Assembly (NCBI GenBank): GCA_963691705.1
Contig: OY829539.1
Span: forward strand, 65,446,327 to 65,510,326
Length of the DNA: 64,000 nt
Origin: Viola odorata
Lineage: Eukaryota > Streptophyta > Magnoliopsida > Malpighiales > Violaceae
Direction: 5' to 3'
Part shown: positions 35,567 through 46,645 of the stretch, one piece after another
Numbering within the stretch: position 1 is the first letter of the stretch
Layout: each line of letters opens with the position of its first letter
The notes under the pieces: generated by a model
Seen by the model: only the letters and a program-made list of their open reading frames with translations
The model's database searches: none
Told to the model about the DNA's origin: nothing
Program-made: the position numbers and the translations under genes

Positions 35567-35662
35567 ATGACCAGATCTTCTAATTCAGAATTGTTTCCGT
35601 ACAAGCCAGAAATTACCAGCAGACGCAACATCAACAACAAAGGGACTCTCTTCCAAACCTAG
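35567..35662 (+). pseudogene. gag N-terminal remnant
   Basis: The frame starts MTRSSNSELFPYKPEI, which looks like the usual Athila Gag start, and stops after 31 residues. The downstream gag frame lacks the capsid-like region that should follow. An internal deletion seems to have removed it and broken the frame. Confidence 0.6.
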
Positions 35663-35684
35663 GAGAGAGCACATCTGCACCTAG

Positions 35685-37553
35685 ATGACCGGTGCAACAG
35701 AGGTAAGGTTAAGCTCCATAGATAATAAAATCAATGCAGTAATTTTTCGTCTCGCTTCTATTGCAGAGCAGATGAAACAATCCACATATGGATATGGAGC
35801 GCCCGATTCCCAATCACATCCTTGGGCGAATACACACAGCTACAATCAAGGATGGAAGCAGCCCCCAAACTTCAACTGGGCTCCACAATATCAACAACAT
35901 CAGTTCCACCCACAAGATACCATGCCTATACCTCCTGTTCAGCAGCAGTTGTTTCAACCAACTCAACCGAACCAACCGCCACCACAACAGTCACAAGAAC
36001 CACCCCTGAACCTCCAAAATTTCGTGCCTAGACCTACTGCTCCACAGACACCAGCCCCACAACAGCCCCTACTATCCACTGGAACCCCAATGGAAGACAT
36101 GTTCAAACAGTTCATGCAAGTTACGCAAGCTAACATGCAATCCACTCAAGCTAGTATCGCGAAACTTGTCCAATCAAACCAAGCAATGCAGAAGGAGATA
36201 GCAACATTGACCAACCAGAAACAGGAGCAAGTAAGGCTGCCATCGAGTACTATGGACAACCCTATACACAATGTCTGCGCTATGACATTGAGGAGTGGAG
36301 CAGAAATTCTAGACAGAACGGTCCTTGCCCCAGGCCTGGGGAAGAAGCCTTCAGCAGTGCTTGTCCCAGACCAGCCCGAACCAAAGACAGAAATAATATC
36401 TGAAAAACCAGCACAGGTAAATCCTACTCCAGAACCAGTACTGCCCAAGAAGGTACAGTTGGTAATCCCTCTTCCCTTCCCTTACAGGTCTGAAAAGGCC
36501 AAGAAGGTAAATGATGAAAAAGCTATTTTAGATATTTTTCGTAAAGTAGCTATTAATGTTCCTCTTCTTGATATAATTGCTCAAGTTCCTAAATATGCCA
36601 AATTTTTAAAAGAATTATGTACTAACAAGAAAAAGCGTGCAGGCATAGAAAGGATCAACTTGAATGAGAATGTATCTGCAGTTTTTCAGAAGAAGTTGCC
36701 CAACAAATGCAAGGATGGAGGGACGTTTGCAATTCCTTGCAAGATTGGAGAGAAGTGCATAGAGAAAGCACTATGTGATCTTGGCGCTGGGATTAATGTT
36801 TTGTCATTAACTGTTTTTAAAACTTTAAATATTGGTAAACTGAAGGAAACAAAAGTTGTAATTCAATTAGCAGATAGATCAGTTATATTCCCTATTGGTG
36901 TTATTGAGGATGTGTTAGTACAGGTTGATAACTTTGTCTTTCCAGCTGACTTCTATGTTGTAGATATGGACAACGAGCATTCAACAAAATCTACAGAGGT
37001 GCTACTTGGAAGACCCTTCTTAAGGACAGTAAGGGCGAAGATTGATGTGGCAGGAGGGAGTTTAACATTGAAATTCTGTGATGAAATTATTAAATTCAAT
37101 ATGTATGATGTCATGAAATTTCCAAATGACATGCATAGTGTGAATTGCATAGATGTTATTGATCCTAATGCTGATAATATTGAGAAATTAAATGCTACTA
37201 ATCCTTTGGTGCATGTTCTTGGTAGAAACATTGATAATCCGAAAAAGGTAGAAAATGAGAAAGTTTTGAAAATCAGCAAGGAGATTAAAGAAACTGTGTT
37301 TGAACTTGAAGTTTCTAATTCCTATGATAAACTTTCTGATGATGTTAAAGTACCGGGAATTCATAATAAATTTCTCCCTTCGTTTTTGCAGGCACCAAAG
37401 ATCGAGCTGAAAACCTTGCAAGGAGAATCGAAGGAAGAAAGGCTTGCGAGGGTACTAAAGGGGTACAATGAGGCTGTTGAATGGAGAATAGCCGACATCA
37501 AGAGGACTTCTCCTTCCATCTGTGGGGCAATGTATAGCCCACAAACTACCTGA
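35685..37553 (+). CDS. Athila-like gag (C-terminal part) and aspartic protease
   Basis: An intact 622-codon frame. Residues about 1-190 are Gln/Pro-rich gag linker with a helical stretch (MFKQFMQVTQANMQSTQASI). About 195-215 holds the conserved HNVCAMTLRSGAEI. About 340-480 is a retropepsin-like protease with ALCDLGAGINVLSL as the active-site loop (DLGA, usual in this lineage, rather than DSGA/DTGA) and STEVLLGRPFLRTVRAKIDV as the C-terminal flap/hydrophobic part. The end (RVLKGYNEAVEWRIADIKRT) is the segment that normally leads into reverse transcriptase; the frame then stops. The Gag capsid and pol are missing. That the frame is still open after the deletions suggests youth or use in trans. 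Confidence 0.88.
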   Translation: MTGATEVRLSSIDNKINAVIFRLASIAEQMKQSTYGYGAPDSQSHPWANTHSYNQGWKQPPNFNWAPQYQQHQFHPQDTMPIPPVQQQLFQPTQPNQPPPQQSQEPPLNLQNFVPRPTAPQTPAPQQPLLSTGTPMEDMFKQFMQVTQANMQSTQASIAKLVQSNQAMQKEIATLTNQKQEQVRLPSSTMDNPIHNVCAMTLRSGAEILDRTVLAPGLGKKPSAVLVPDQPEPKTEIISEKPAQVNPTPEPVLPKKVQLVIPLPFPYRSEKAKKVNDEKAILDIFRKVAINVPLLDIIAQVPKYAKFLKELCTNKKKRAGIERINLNENVSAVFQKKLPNKCKDGGTFAIPCKIGEKCIEKALCDLGAGINVLSLTVFKTLNIGKLKETKVVIQLADRSVIFPIGVIEDVLVQVDNFVFPADFYVVDMDNEHSTKSTEVLLGRPFLRTVRAKIDVAGGSLTLKFCDEIIKFNMYDVMKFPNDMHSVNCIDVIDPNADNIEKLNATNPLVHVLGRNIDNPKKVENEKVLKISKEIKETVFELEVSNSYDKLSDDVKVPGIHNKFLPSFLQAPKIELKTLQGESKEERLARVLKGYNEAVEWRIADIKRTSPSICGAMYSPQTT

Positions 37554-37997
37554 AACACAGGAGAAAGTGTCTAGTCCGAGACCATAAATCGGAACGCTTC
37601 ATGGGAGGCAACCCATGTGTTTTTCATTTTTTCATTTTTTTTTCATTTAATTTAATTTAATTTAATATTTACATTTTATTTTTTATTTTTATTTTTATTT
37701 TTATTTTTATTATTTTCTTCTTCCCTGTAAATAAAATTTTCGTGGAACTGATGGAGCTGATGTTTTAATTTTGTGTGTTTTTGCAGGAGAACGAGTGCTG
37801 GGAGAATTAATTTGAAGCTTGGGTTTGGAATTTAAATCCATGGCGGTTTGAAGGAATTATAACCCAAAATAGCTTTATGGGCTTGTGTCACTTAAGCCCA
37901 TTTAACCAACACTTTGCCGTTCACCCTCCTTCTCCCAAAATCAAAATTACCAAAATTAATTCATTCATCTTCTTCCTCAACCCGAAACCCTGGGATT
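37554..37997 (+). other. 3' non-coding part of the Athila-like element
   Basis: The region holds a GGGAGGCAACCCATG phrase often seen at the 3' end of Athila interiors, T-rich homopolymer and TTTTA repeats, and then the stretch before the 3' LTR. No pol sequence remains. Confidence 0.6.
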
Positions 37998-39303
37998 TGT
38001 TTGAATGCCAAATGTCTTGTTATCATCGTTTTACGCCTATTTTATGATGATGATACTGCTGATTATTGGGTTTTTCGCTCCTTTTTACAGATTATGTTGC
38101 CGAGAAGCGAAACATTCTTTAGGAGCTGAAATCGCCAAGTTGAGAGCTGTTTTGAATCAGAAGCTGAAATTGTTAGAATGAGCCAGCTGTCTTCTCTTTT
38201 TAGAAGAATTATGTCCAGTCAGCTTAAAGTCTCATAGTCAGAGAATCTCCTATTTTGTTAGGAGGAGATTAAAACAATTTATCTAGTTAGATTTTATTTC
38301 TTTTTGAAATTTGAATTATGGGGTTGATTGCTAATATATAGCAACCAACTTACACTAGGAAAAGGATCATCTCTTTCCCCGGAATATTGGCTTTTCTTCT
38401 TGGATTTTGGCAGCAACAACATTGCCTTAGGAACCACTGTTTGGTTTCTTTGTTTTAATTAATTAAATTCCTTTTATGCTTATAATCTCTTTTATTTATT
38501 TATTATGATGATGCTTGGCTAAACTCTATTTTCCTTATAAGGATTCATTGCCATGAATAATTGATTGTGAGATCTAATTGCGCCCAATAAATTACAACTT
38601 ATATCTCTGTTTGTTTTGATTAAATGTCAAGTTAATCTTATTCCTTTTGAAGTCTGATCATCTACAAATAGGATTTGGTTAAATACAGTCTTCTCTTGAT
38701 ACTTTGGAGTCTACATTGTAAAGAGAGATGCGAAGGCAACTATCTGATTGACGGATCGGAATAGAAAACAAATAGAGTCAGGTTTATAGGATTTTTATCC
38801 CAGACTTGGGATCGGTCTCTCTCTGTGAATTATCAATCGTTTGATTAAATCCTATAGAGTGTCTCTTAGGATTGTCAAACTGGTTAGGGACTTCTAATAG
38901 AGTGTCTCTTTATTAGTCTTGTTTATGAGGAGAGCAGGAGATTTAGGTGAACACCTGGTCTCTATAGCCACCTATAAGTTAGTTCTTGAAAACACTTGAA
39001 TCTATGATCAATCAATTTAATTCATGTGCTTCGTCGAATCCTTACTGGGAATTTTACCACATTTGAACACACACACATATCACATTTTCTTTACTGTTTT
39101 ATGTTATTTCTGTTTCTTAAACAATTACAACACAACAATAAATATTGGTATTTACCACCTGTTACTCGTCTTGTCATTTACAAGGAAATTTAATTGTCCA
39201 CCGAATCCCTGAGGACGAACCTTTTACCACTAGCTACTGTTCTTATTTGCATGAGCTTTGGTGAATTGAATTCATTTATTTTTTACGGTTTCGGCAACCA
39301 TCA
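37998..39303 (+). repeat. 3' LTR
   Basis: 1306 bp, directly repeated copy of 34206-35514, followed at once by the target duplication GTTTT. Confidence 0.93.
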
Positions 39304-40170
39304 GTTTTTCATAATTATATTGTCCTATATAAAACTCATTATTTGGGGGAAAAAACTGGTTTGTCATAAATAAAATTTATAAAATAAAATGTGTAATATT
39401 CTTTAAAAAATAATTTAGATAAGGGCACTCTAAATTTAATTTATTATTTTTTTTGTCATTTTTAAAATACAAAACAATATAATAAAAATATTAATATCTG
39501 ATGTGGAAATAAATAATTATGGTATAAAAATAATAATTCTTTTAAACGATACGAGAAGAGCTAGTATTATTTTTGGGTCGGGCCGTATAACTCAATTGAG
39601 TGATGAAAACCAAAAAAAAAGAAAAAAAGAAAGCTATAGTGTTGAAAAAAAGAAAATATAAAGCTCAAGTTTTATATTCTTCCGCAACTCGCGAGGGGTT
39701 TAGTTTCGCTCTCTCTCTCGTCGAATACGTCGTCTTCTCCACTTAGCTGAATCTCTGCCGAAAAATCCATCAAATCCAGGTCAGAGTTGGTAAACTTGAT
39801 TTTATGTTCATCTCACCTGTTTTTATTTGTGAATCCTTTTCCCCAATTCCCCCCAACTTTTATCTGGTTCACCATTTCCTAACGTGCGATGAAAATCTCG
39901 GGTCGCCGCGGGGTGTTGTGACCTGGATACATTTAGGGCACCCGTAATTTTGATCTTAATTGATGCGTGAACACTTTTAGAAGCTTGACATTAGCTGATG
40001 TTAGATATTTGATCATAAGTACTAATTCGTTATAAGCATTCCTACTGCAGTGCTGCGCAACTCCTGTGTGATTCCTGATGTTTTGATTTCCCTTTTGCTG
40101 TTTTAGTATAGGTACTTATAGATGCTGATGTTATTGTCTTTTGCTTTTATAGGAATTATAAACATTTGGC

Positions 40171-40603
40171 ATGGAATTAGCAGACAAGGCTGTTGGGTTT
40201 CTCTTGTCGTTAATCAGCATATCTATCTTCACTTATTACACATTCTGGGTCATCATATTGGTAAGTACATTTGCCATTCATTAGTGTCTCTTTTCCTTTC
40301 GAATTGCCCGTGCTTAGAATAAGATTGCCCCAAACTATTTAATCTACTCCTAAACATTATGTTGTGGGTTTGGGGTCATATCCGTTTGCCTTTGATCAGC
40401 ATCCGTTATTTTCAAACTAAGTTGTAATGTGTTTAGTTGTGGTTTTTCAGCCATTTGTTGATAGCGATCACTTTATCCACCAGTATTTCCTTCCGCAAGA
40501 ATATGCCATACTTATACCTGTGTTCGCTGGCGTTGCACTTCTCTGCTTCTTATGCATGTTTATTGGGTTCGTGATGGTTAAGGCCAAAAAGAAGAAGGCG
40601 TAA
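40171..40603 (+). CDS. DPM2: Dolichol-phosphate mannosyltransferase regulatory subunit DPM2
   Basis: DPM2 is a two-helix ER membrane protein that holds and stabilises the catalytic DPM1 of dolichol-phosphate-mannose synthase, donor of mannose for N-glycans and GPI anchors. Exons 40171-40260 and 40451-40603 are in phase and give 80 residues, the family's usual size. Helix 1 is VGFLLSLISISIFTYYTFWV, helix 2 is AILIPVFAGVALLCFLCMFI, and the C-terminus is a KAKKKKA tail. The connecting loop PFVDSDHFIHQYFLP is a family hallmark. A leader intron is likely (donor at 39780, acceptor ending at 40152). With the PIG-X-like gene, it is the second mannose/GPI-pathway gene in this window, but I see no sign that the two are linked functionally by position. 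Confidence 0.93.
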
Positions 40604-41920
40604 TGCAAAGAGCGATCTAATGCATTTTACAATTTCACACAGTAGGTATTGAGTTCTTGTAGTCTTTTCCTTTTTCATGTTAGAATGGTCTTTTTGAAAG
40701 AATTTTGTTCTGCCGCCTCATCCATGTAATTTCCTTTGTTGATTGAGCCAAGTCTCCTGAACGTGTTACTAACAATATATTCAATGAACTATGCGCTTTA
40801 GTCTGTGACACTGAAATATACACTTGTGCTGTGACAATGTAGTTCAATTATACGATTCTAGTGACATGTTGTGGTGTTCTGAACTTCTGCTAGTATGCCT
40901 GCATTATGATTTTGTATTCTTCTCTGGCTAAACTCATATCGATTTAGACTGCTGAAGCAGCGATTTTGCTTCTCAAACTTCAGAGCTCCACACCTTGAAT
41001 GTCTCCGTACGAGCTTACTTTTGCTCTTTGTAGGATAACTAACAGTATTTGTCATTCCATTGGTGCTGCGTATTTGTGGTTTCAGAGTGACTTTGGATGC
41101 TCATGTGTAACAAACTTTCTTTTAGATCATCTTGGATGCACTCTTTTGTGTGTTTAATACTTTTACATTAATACTTTTACATGACCGCATATTCGTTATA
41201 CTTACTAAACAGTCAAAATCGATTGAAAAAAAAGAAACCATGTGATACAAGTGGAGCAAACGTGAGAAGAGTTGCTTAGCTTTGAATGTTTGAAGTCGCC
41301 AAATATATTGCTTGTTGCTGCTTAGTTTTCACATACTGATAATTGAAAGTAGATTGGAGGGTGGCTGATTGCGTTTTTCTCTTCATGCTGCTAAATTTCT
41401 CATCTATCAAGTAATGCCTCTGCAAAGTATCAATTGTCAGCCACAATTGCCATCCAAACACTTAAAGTTTTTATCAAAATGGCTGTTAAGAGTCAAATTT
41501 TTTTTAAATCTTTCACTTTGGTCCTTGTAATTCAAAATCATCCGGAAAATTAATTGAAAAATCGTACAATATGAACTTTTTTAGGCAATGTTCGATGCTA
41601 TGCCATAACAAATTCTCCGGCAACATATGCAAGAATAGAGGTGAGCATGATCCACTGACACTAAGCTTCCACGAAAATGACCACAAAGCTCAATCTGCTC
41701 GCACTTTGTTTTGAACTAAACCATTGCTTGAACAATCTATCAGAAAATCTAAGATTTTTTTAATTTTTCCTTTTTTAAGTTAAGAAAAAATGAAAAGTGG
41801 GGTAATTTCGAAAAAACTAAATCCATATTCCAAAAAAATGAACATCATATTAAACAAAATAAGTATGAAGGGAAAATCAAAATAATTACCAGAAAAATGA
41901 AAATAAATTCAACTCATAAT
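40604..41920. other. Convergent 3' flanks of DPM2 and CML18-like genes
   Basis: Probable 3' UTRs on both sides and AT-rich spacer. Short minus frames at 40858-41055 and 41276-41461 show no family features. Confidence 0.45.
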
Positions 41921-42427
41921 TCAAGTCCAGGAATTATCAAAAGCAGCGGAAGTGATGGCCTGTGAGAATTCCTCAAAACTGATCCTTCCATCCCCATCCG
42001 TATCCGCTTCCTTGATCATCCCCGTCAACTCCTCCGCCGTCAGCGCATGCCCTAATTTCGCCATCGAATGCGCCAGCTCTGCCGCCGTTATGAACCCATT
42101 CCCATCCCTATCAAACATCCTGAACAGCTGCTTAAGCTGATCGGGGCTGTACGGGGACTTCTCAGGCAGCAATTCCGGCGACACCAGCGCCATGAACTCC
42201 GAGAACTCCACCAATCCGTTGCTGTTAGTGTCGGCCTTTTGGATGAGCGCCTCGAGCTGATCTGGGCTGGGCTTCAGCCCAAGAGATCGCAAGAGTGAGC
42301 CCAACTCAAGCTGGGTCAGGCTGCCGTCGTTGTTCCGATCGAACTGACGGAATATTTCTCGCAATTCCGCGATTTGATCGTCGTCTAGCTTCACAGCCTT
42401 CATTGCCGGCTCTTTATCATTGCTCAT
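41921..42427 (-). CDS. CML18: Calmodulin-like protein CML18/CML17 type
   Basis: This is an intronless 168-residue calcium sensor with four EF-hands. The loops are at residues 30-41 (DRNNDGSLTQLE), 66-77 (DTNSNGLVEFSE), 106-117 (DRDGNGFITAAE) and 142-153 (DTDGDGRISFEE). All have acidic residues at positions 1 and 12 and Gly at 6, so all four should bind calcium. The N-terminal LREIFRQFDRNNDGSLTQLE and the C-terminal EFSQAITSAAFDNSW match the Arabidopsis CML17/CML18 pair and are closer to CML18. The start ATG at 42427 gives a family-like short N-terminal extension. It is presumably cytosolic, with no membrane or signal sequence. Confidence 0.93.
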   Translation of the reverse strand: MSNDKEPAMKAVKLDDDQIAELREIFRQFDRNNDGSLTQLELGSLLRSLGLKPSPDQLEALIQKADTNSNGLVEFSEFMALVSPELLPEKSPYSPDQLKQLFRMFDRDGNGFITAAELAHSMAKLGHALTAEELTGMIKEADTDGDGRISFEEFSQAITSAAFDNSWT

Positions 42428-43689
42428 ATTATATTAAATAATACTAAAATTAAACTAGAAACGCAAGAATTAAATCTCAACTGTCGATAACTCGATATTT
42501 CTATGGAAGAAGAGAAGAAGAGAATGTGAGATGTACGGGAATTTGGGTGTTTGGTGCTATCATAATCATCGGTCGATCGATCGATACTGAAATTTGTTTA
42601 TGATTTGATTTCTTGGATTTTCTGGAAATGAATCTTAAGAATACTGATGGGATTCAGGGGACTGAGTTTGGGGATCCGGATTACAAGTGATAAAAACCCA
42701 ATTAATCGGATCCGGCGAGGGAGCGTGGAGAGGTTCAAAGAATTAAATGAAATCAAATCAAACAAAATTATGGGCCATGACCAGGTGAGCACGTACGCCA
42801 CGTAGTAGTATATTGACTTTTGGTTTTTCTTTAAAGGATTATTGATCAACTGCTGCTGGAAAATCGACGCTCACAAATATTTTTTATTAGGGGTTTGTTT
42901 TTATCATATGAGAAGAGAGGGCGGCGTCAACTCGTCATTGGTCCGCGTCTTGTTTGCCGGTTGCCTTGGTGTCACCGTTCTTTTGACACTTAATGCCTTG
43001 GTATACGTATGTATTGTATAACACTAAATTCTAAATTATACTAATAATTTATTATTAATTATTGTTAGCATTTTGGTTATATGGGACCTATGTCACACTT
43101 TATATCCTTTTTAAAGAATGTTTTTTTATGTATAAAATAAATTTTAAACTTGATTAGATTTAAATCATTTTTTAGCATGTTTAGAGAGTAAAAATTATCG
43201 AGATTAATGTAGAGATTACAATTTACAGCGACAGAAGATAATGTCCCGGTACGAAAGGTAGTTGAAAATGAGGTTGATCGGACTACAGATATCGTCAATG
43301 CTTATGAGAAGTTACATATAGAAAACCACCGCTTAACAATAACATAATACTCCTATGGTTGATCAAAATGAATCAAGCACTAAAGAACCTTGGCCTGATC
43401 AAATGTTTAATAAGCTCAGCAAAAGTAATCATATACGAAGAACTGGTGAAGACTGGAACCACAGTTTATCGAGTCCAAGTGCCGATGCCTAGGAACTTTT
43501 GAAGGTGGAGTTTACACATCATTGCTTATAGTTTACAGTCTACCAGATACCAACACATGACTAAAAAATTATCTCCACCATTATCCTTCTTTTGATATTA
43601 GAGAGCACAAGTAAGAAGAGATACAGTATGTGTGTTGTATATTCACTCTATAGATAGCACATTTAGTACATTATGAACTGTGTACCTGA
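42428..43689. other. CML promoter and spacer
   Basis: The upstream region of the CML gene (minus strand) lies at left, with purine-rich leader sequence near 42500-42600. The rest is AT-rich, ending in the 3' flank of the fibrillin gene. No further gene is visible. Confidence 0.45.
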
Positions 43690-46645
43690 CTACAGATTTA
43701 GAAGAGGACTTCCTTCTCTAGCAAGAATAAAAAGCCCACCATCTCCCCTTGAGATTCGAAAATCCTCATCAAGGTAGGTCACAAGAAGCCAGGAGCTCGA
43801 TCTGTTGCCGCCTGGAATAGGAAGCTTCAAGGGCGGCTGCCCTGATATTGTTCTTGAAATAGTTGCCACTGCCTCTTGAAGAGGATTGAGAGATTGTTGA
43901 ATAGGTGACAAACTGATTTTCTGGCCAAAAATATCAACACTTTCAGGGAGATCAACGTTGGACTTTATCTCTGGAGGTTGTAGGGTACCTTCCTTAAATT
44001 CAACCTGCACATATAAAAATTAGACTAGTAAGGTCTCGGAACGCATTCGACTAAACAAAGTCTTTCAAGGCAGCTCACTGATTCTCAAAGTGTTCCCAAA
44101 GTTGGCATTTCCAAAGGAATAAACATGCACAAAAACACAAGCTTAAAGGTAGCAATCGTTAATTTTTCTCCTTTACACACCTATACAATATAATTACTAG
44201 CCACAACTCTACTTATTTGTTGTTTCACCATCAAAGACTCCCTACTTATACAGTTTTAAGGAGTACCTGTATTCTTGAAGGACTTCGAACTTCAAAAGTT
44301 GCAGATGCACTGAAAGACAATGTAGCAAACGGGCTTGACAATGTGGTCTGGTTCACGATGGACAGATTGCCAGTATCAATTGCTTGGGATATACTTTTCA
44401 CTTTTAACAAAGGTGTTGCACCAAGCGCTAGAAGTGGCAACAGCTCGGAAAATGCAGTATACCTACCAATTCAAAATTCAAATTTTAAAAAGCTAGATCA
44501 CAATTAAAATGCAAATGAGAAAAACAACATAAAGTTTCTGCCAATTCAATACAATGCTTCCCATATAGTTCCCTTTCCATACACACAAATGAAATTCAAG
44601 TTTTGTCTGCCAGCATATAATCCAGCACAAGATGAATACCTATCCCAACAATTGCAGTTTGCCAGACAGAAAGCTGAACATTTTATATAAAGATGTCCAA
44701 TCATGTAGAAAATACAGTTCATATTTTAACATTTGTGTATACTGTAACTTGGTTAAGTGTTCTTGCCTGGTTAATGGATTCTAGGTTTTTACACCTACAG
44801 TCAGACTGCAAATTTAACAGTTCACAAAAATCATAAACAATTCGGCATGGCTACACTCCTCTAACTCTATCATTGCTCTCAATAAAGGGAAGTTTCTTCT
44901 TATCTAATTCCATTATCCTTATCCAACAGGGATCTCTCTACTCATATGATGTTAACACTCTTCTACGGGAATTCTGTAGAGTGTAGATTTCTACCATATC
45001 CCCGCTCTTCATCACTTGTTTTAGAAAAACAACAGTATGTAACTCTGGATCATCCCAAACAATGACCATGGTTTCTATAGGTTTGGTATAAATAGAAGAC
45101 AGTTAGGCAAACTCTGGAAACAACTAACAAATAGTAGGATAGGAACGCAACAACAACCATAATTCTTTAAGTTGAAGGGTCTTATACTGGTCATTATTAT
45201 GACAAAAGATGATAGATTCTATTATCAAACTAGCATGGATGCACAATTCTGGATGTGCTAAATAGATGAAGATTGACAACATTAACAAGACCTCAGTGAA
45301 ACCAGTTTATGAAACTATTAACCAGAACAACACTCAGAATCAATTCAACTTGGAGTGCGCAATCTTCCAGCAAATAAACAAACTCAAGCTCGCCTTTAAG
45401 GCATGAAGGGGCCAGATATGCCATCATATATTGTTAAAGACCTTTAACAACTACTGTCAGAATTACAAATGTATTTAGAAACAACATTGAACTAGTAGAT
45501 CCAAATTATGAGCAGAAAAATAAGAACTAACAAGTAATAATAAAAGATGGTAGATCCTATTATGAAACTAGCATGGATGCACAATTCTGGATGTGGTAAA
45601 CACATGAAGATTGGCAGCATTTACAAGACCTTAGTGAAACCAGATTTTATGCAACTACTAACCAGAACTACACTGGGAATCAATTAAACCTGGGCAGGTT
45701 AATCTTCCAGCAAATAACAACTGTTAGACTATTTAGGAATTAGAAACAACGTTGAACTAATAAATCCAAATTATGAACCGAAATCCCAATAATACCACTA
45801 CAATTTTGTTCCTCTAAACTAAAATACATCATAAATCAAGTTAGGAGTTAGGAGGTATGGATGTCTTACTGCTAAGCACTGAAATTTCGATTATAAAGTC
45901 CATAGAACCAAAAGACAAAAACAGTAAACCATATGCTGATGAGACGCACCTATAGCTGCATTATCTTATCACCCTTGCGTTTGTACTTAGCCAATGATTA
46001 TAAATCTAGAAAGCACACACATAAACTTAGTTAAGAGCAATGAACTTACACTAAAATCCAGTTTCCATCAAGCAACCCAGTTGCCTCCACAGGTGCTGGA
46101 GTCGGGTTCAGTGCCTCCAATTGATTAACCAACTCGGAAACCTCAGCCCTTACTTCCGCGCTGGCCCGAAACCCAAACTCCATCCCGTAAACCGTATCCA
46201 CCAAAGCCCTCTTCAACTCCTCAAGTCTCCCATCCTTCACGTCCACCTCCACCTCCAGCCCCGCACTCTCCACAGCAGCCGGTGTACCATTTCCGCCGCC
46301 AACATACTCTTCCTCCCACTCATCTTCGTTTGTCGGAGGATCGGCATCCGGAGCTTTCGGGTAATCCGGTTCAGGAGTAGGTTCGGCCTTCTCGCCCCAC
46401 TCGTCTGTAATATTTATCTGAGCGGGGTTGGGTTCAGAATCCGAGTCCGGTGTGGTGTCGGAAAGTGAGGAGCGGGTGAGAAGAGGGGAAGGGGATGTTG
46501 GGTTTCTGAGAAGAAAGGGTTTAAGGGTTTTGTTGGTGAAAGCAAGAGTAGAAGGAGATTTGGAGGTGGAGAGGGGGGATCGAGGACTGGTGTGGGTTGT
46601 GGAGAAGAAGAGGGAAGAAGATTGGGAGGTGGAGATAAGGGCCAT
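43690..46645 (-). CDS. FBN2: Plastid-lipid-associated protein (fibrillin) PAP3/FBN2 type
   Basis: Fibrillins are lipocalin-like proteins of plastoglobules and thylakoids. Exons 46050-46645, 44267-44462 and 43690-44004 are in phase and encode 368 residues. Residues 1 to about 55 are a Ser/Thr-rich, acid-free transit peptide (MALISTSQSSSLFFS). An acidic linker (ITDEWGEKAEPTPEPDYP) typical of PAP3 follows. The PAP domain begins LEELKRALVDTVYGMEFGFR and continues with LDGNWILVYTAFSELLPLLA across the first splice. It ends in the conserved WLLVTYLDEDFRISRGDGGL FILAR block. Intron 1 is 1.6 kb and holds a diverged internal duplication. The DEWGEKAEP linker and the length point to PAP3 rather than the shorter PAP1/2 members. 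Confidence 0.93.
45200..45725. repeat. Diverged tandem duplication in fibrillin intron 1
   Basis: About 185 bases at 45200-45385 recur at 45540-45725, roughly 80% alike by eye. Shared phrases are CTAGCATGGATGCACAATTC, TGAAGATTG, AACCAGAAC and AATCTTCCAGCAAATAA. The repeat lies wholly within intron 1 and has no coding sense. Confidence 0.8.

Larger units (their letters stand above)
34206..39303 (+). mobile_element. Non-autonomous Athila-like LTR retrotransposon (Ty3 superfamily)
   Basis: The two LTRs (34206-35514 and 37998-39303) begin TGTTTGAATGCC and end ACCATCA. The 5-bp target duplication GTTTT is at 34201-34205 and 39304-39308. A primer site for tRNA-Asp lies five bases after the 5' LTR. 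The interior holds a short broken gag start, one 622-codon gag-protease frame that ends at the beginning of the reverse transcriptase region, and a non-coding AT-rich 3' part. Reverse transcriptase, RNase H and integrase are absent, so the element depends on proteins from a partner. By eye the LTRs differ at roughly 17 positions in 1306, a recent insertion. No polypurine tract is obvious before the 3' LTR. Confidence 0.93.

Noticed and set aside
37914..38129. 71-codon frame at the start of the 3' LTR
   Set aside because: It crosses the interior/LTR boundary and has no protein features.
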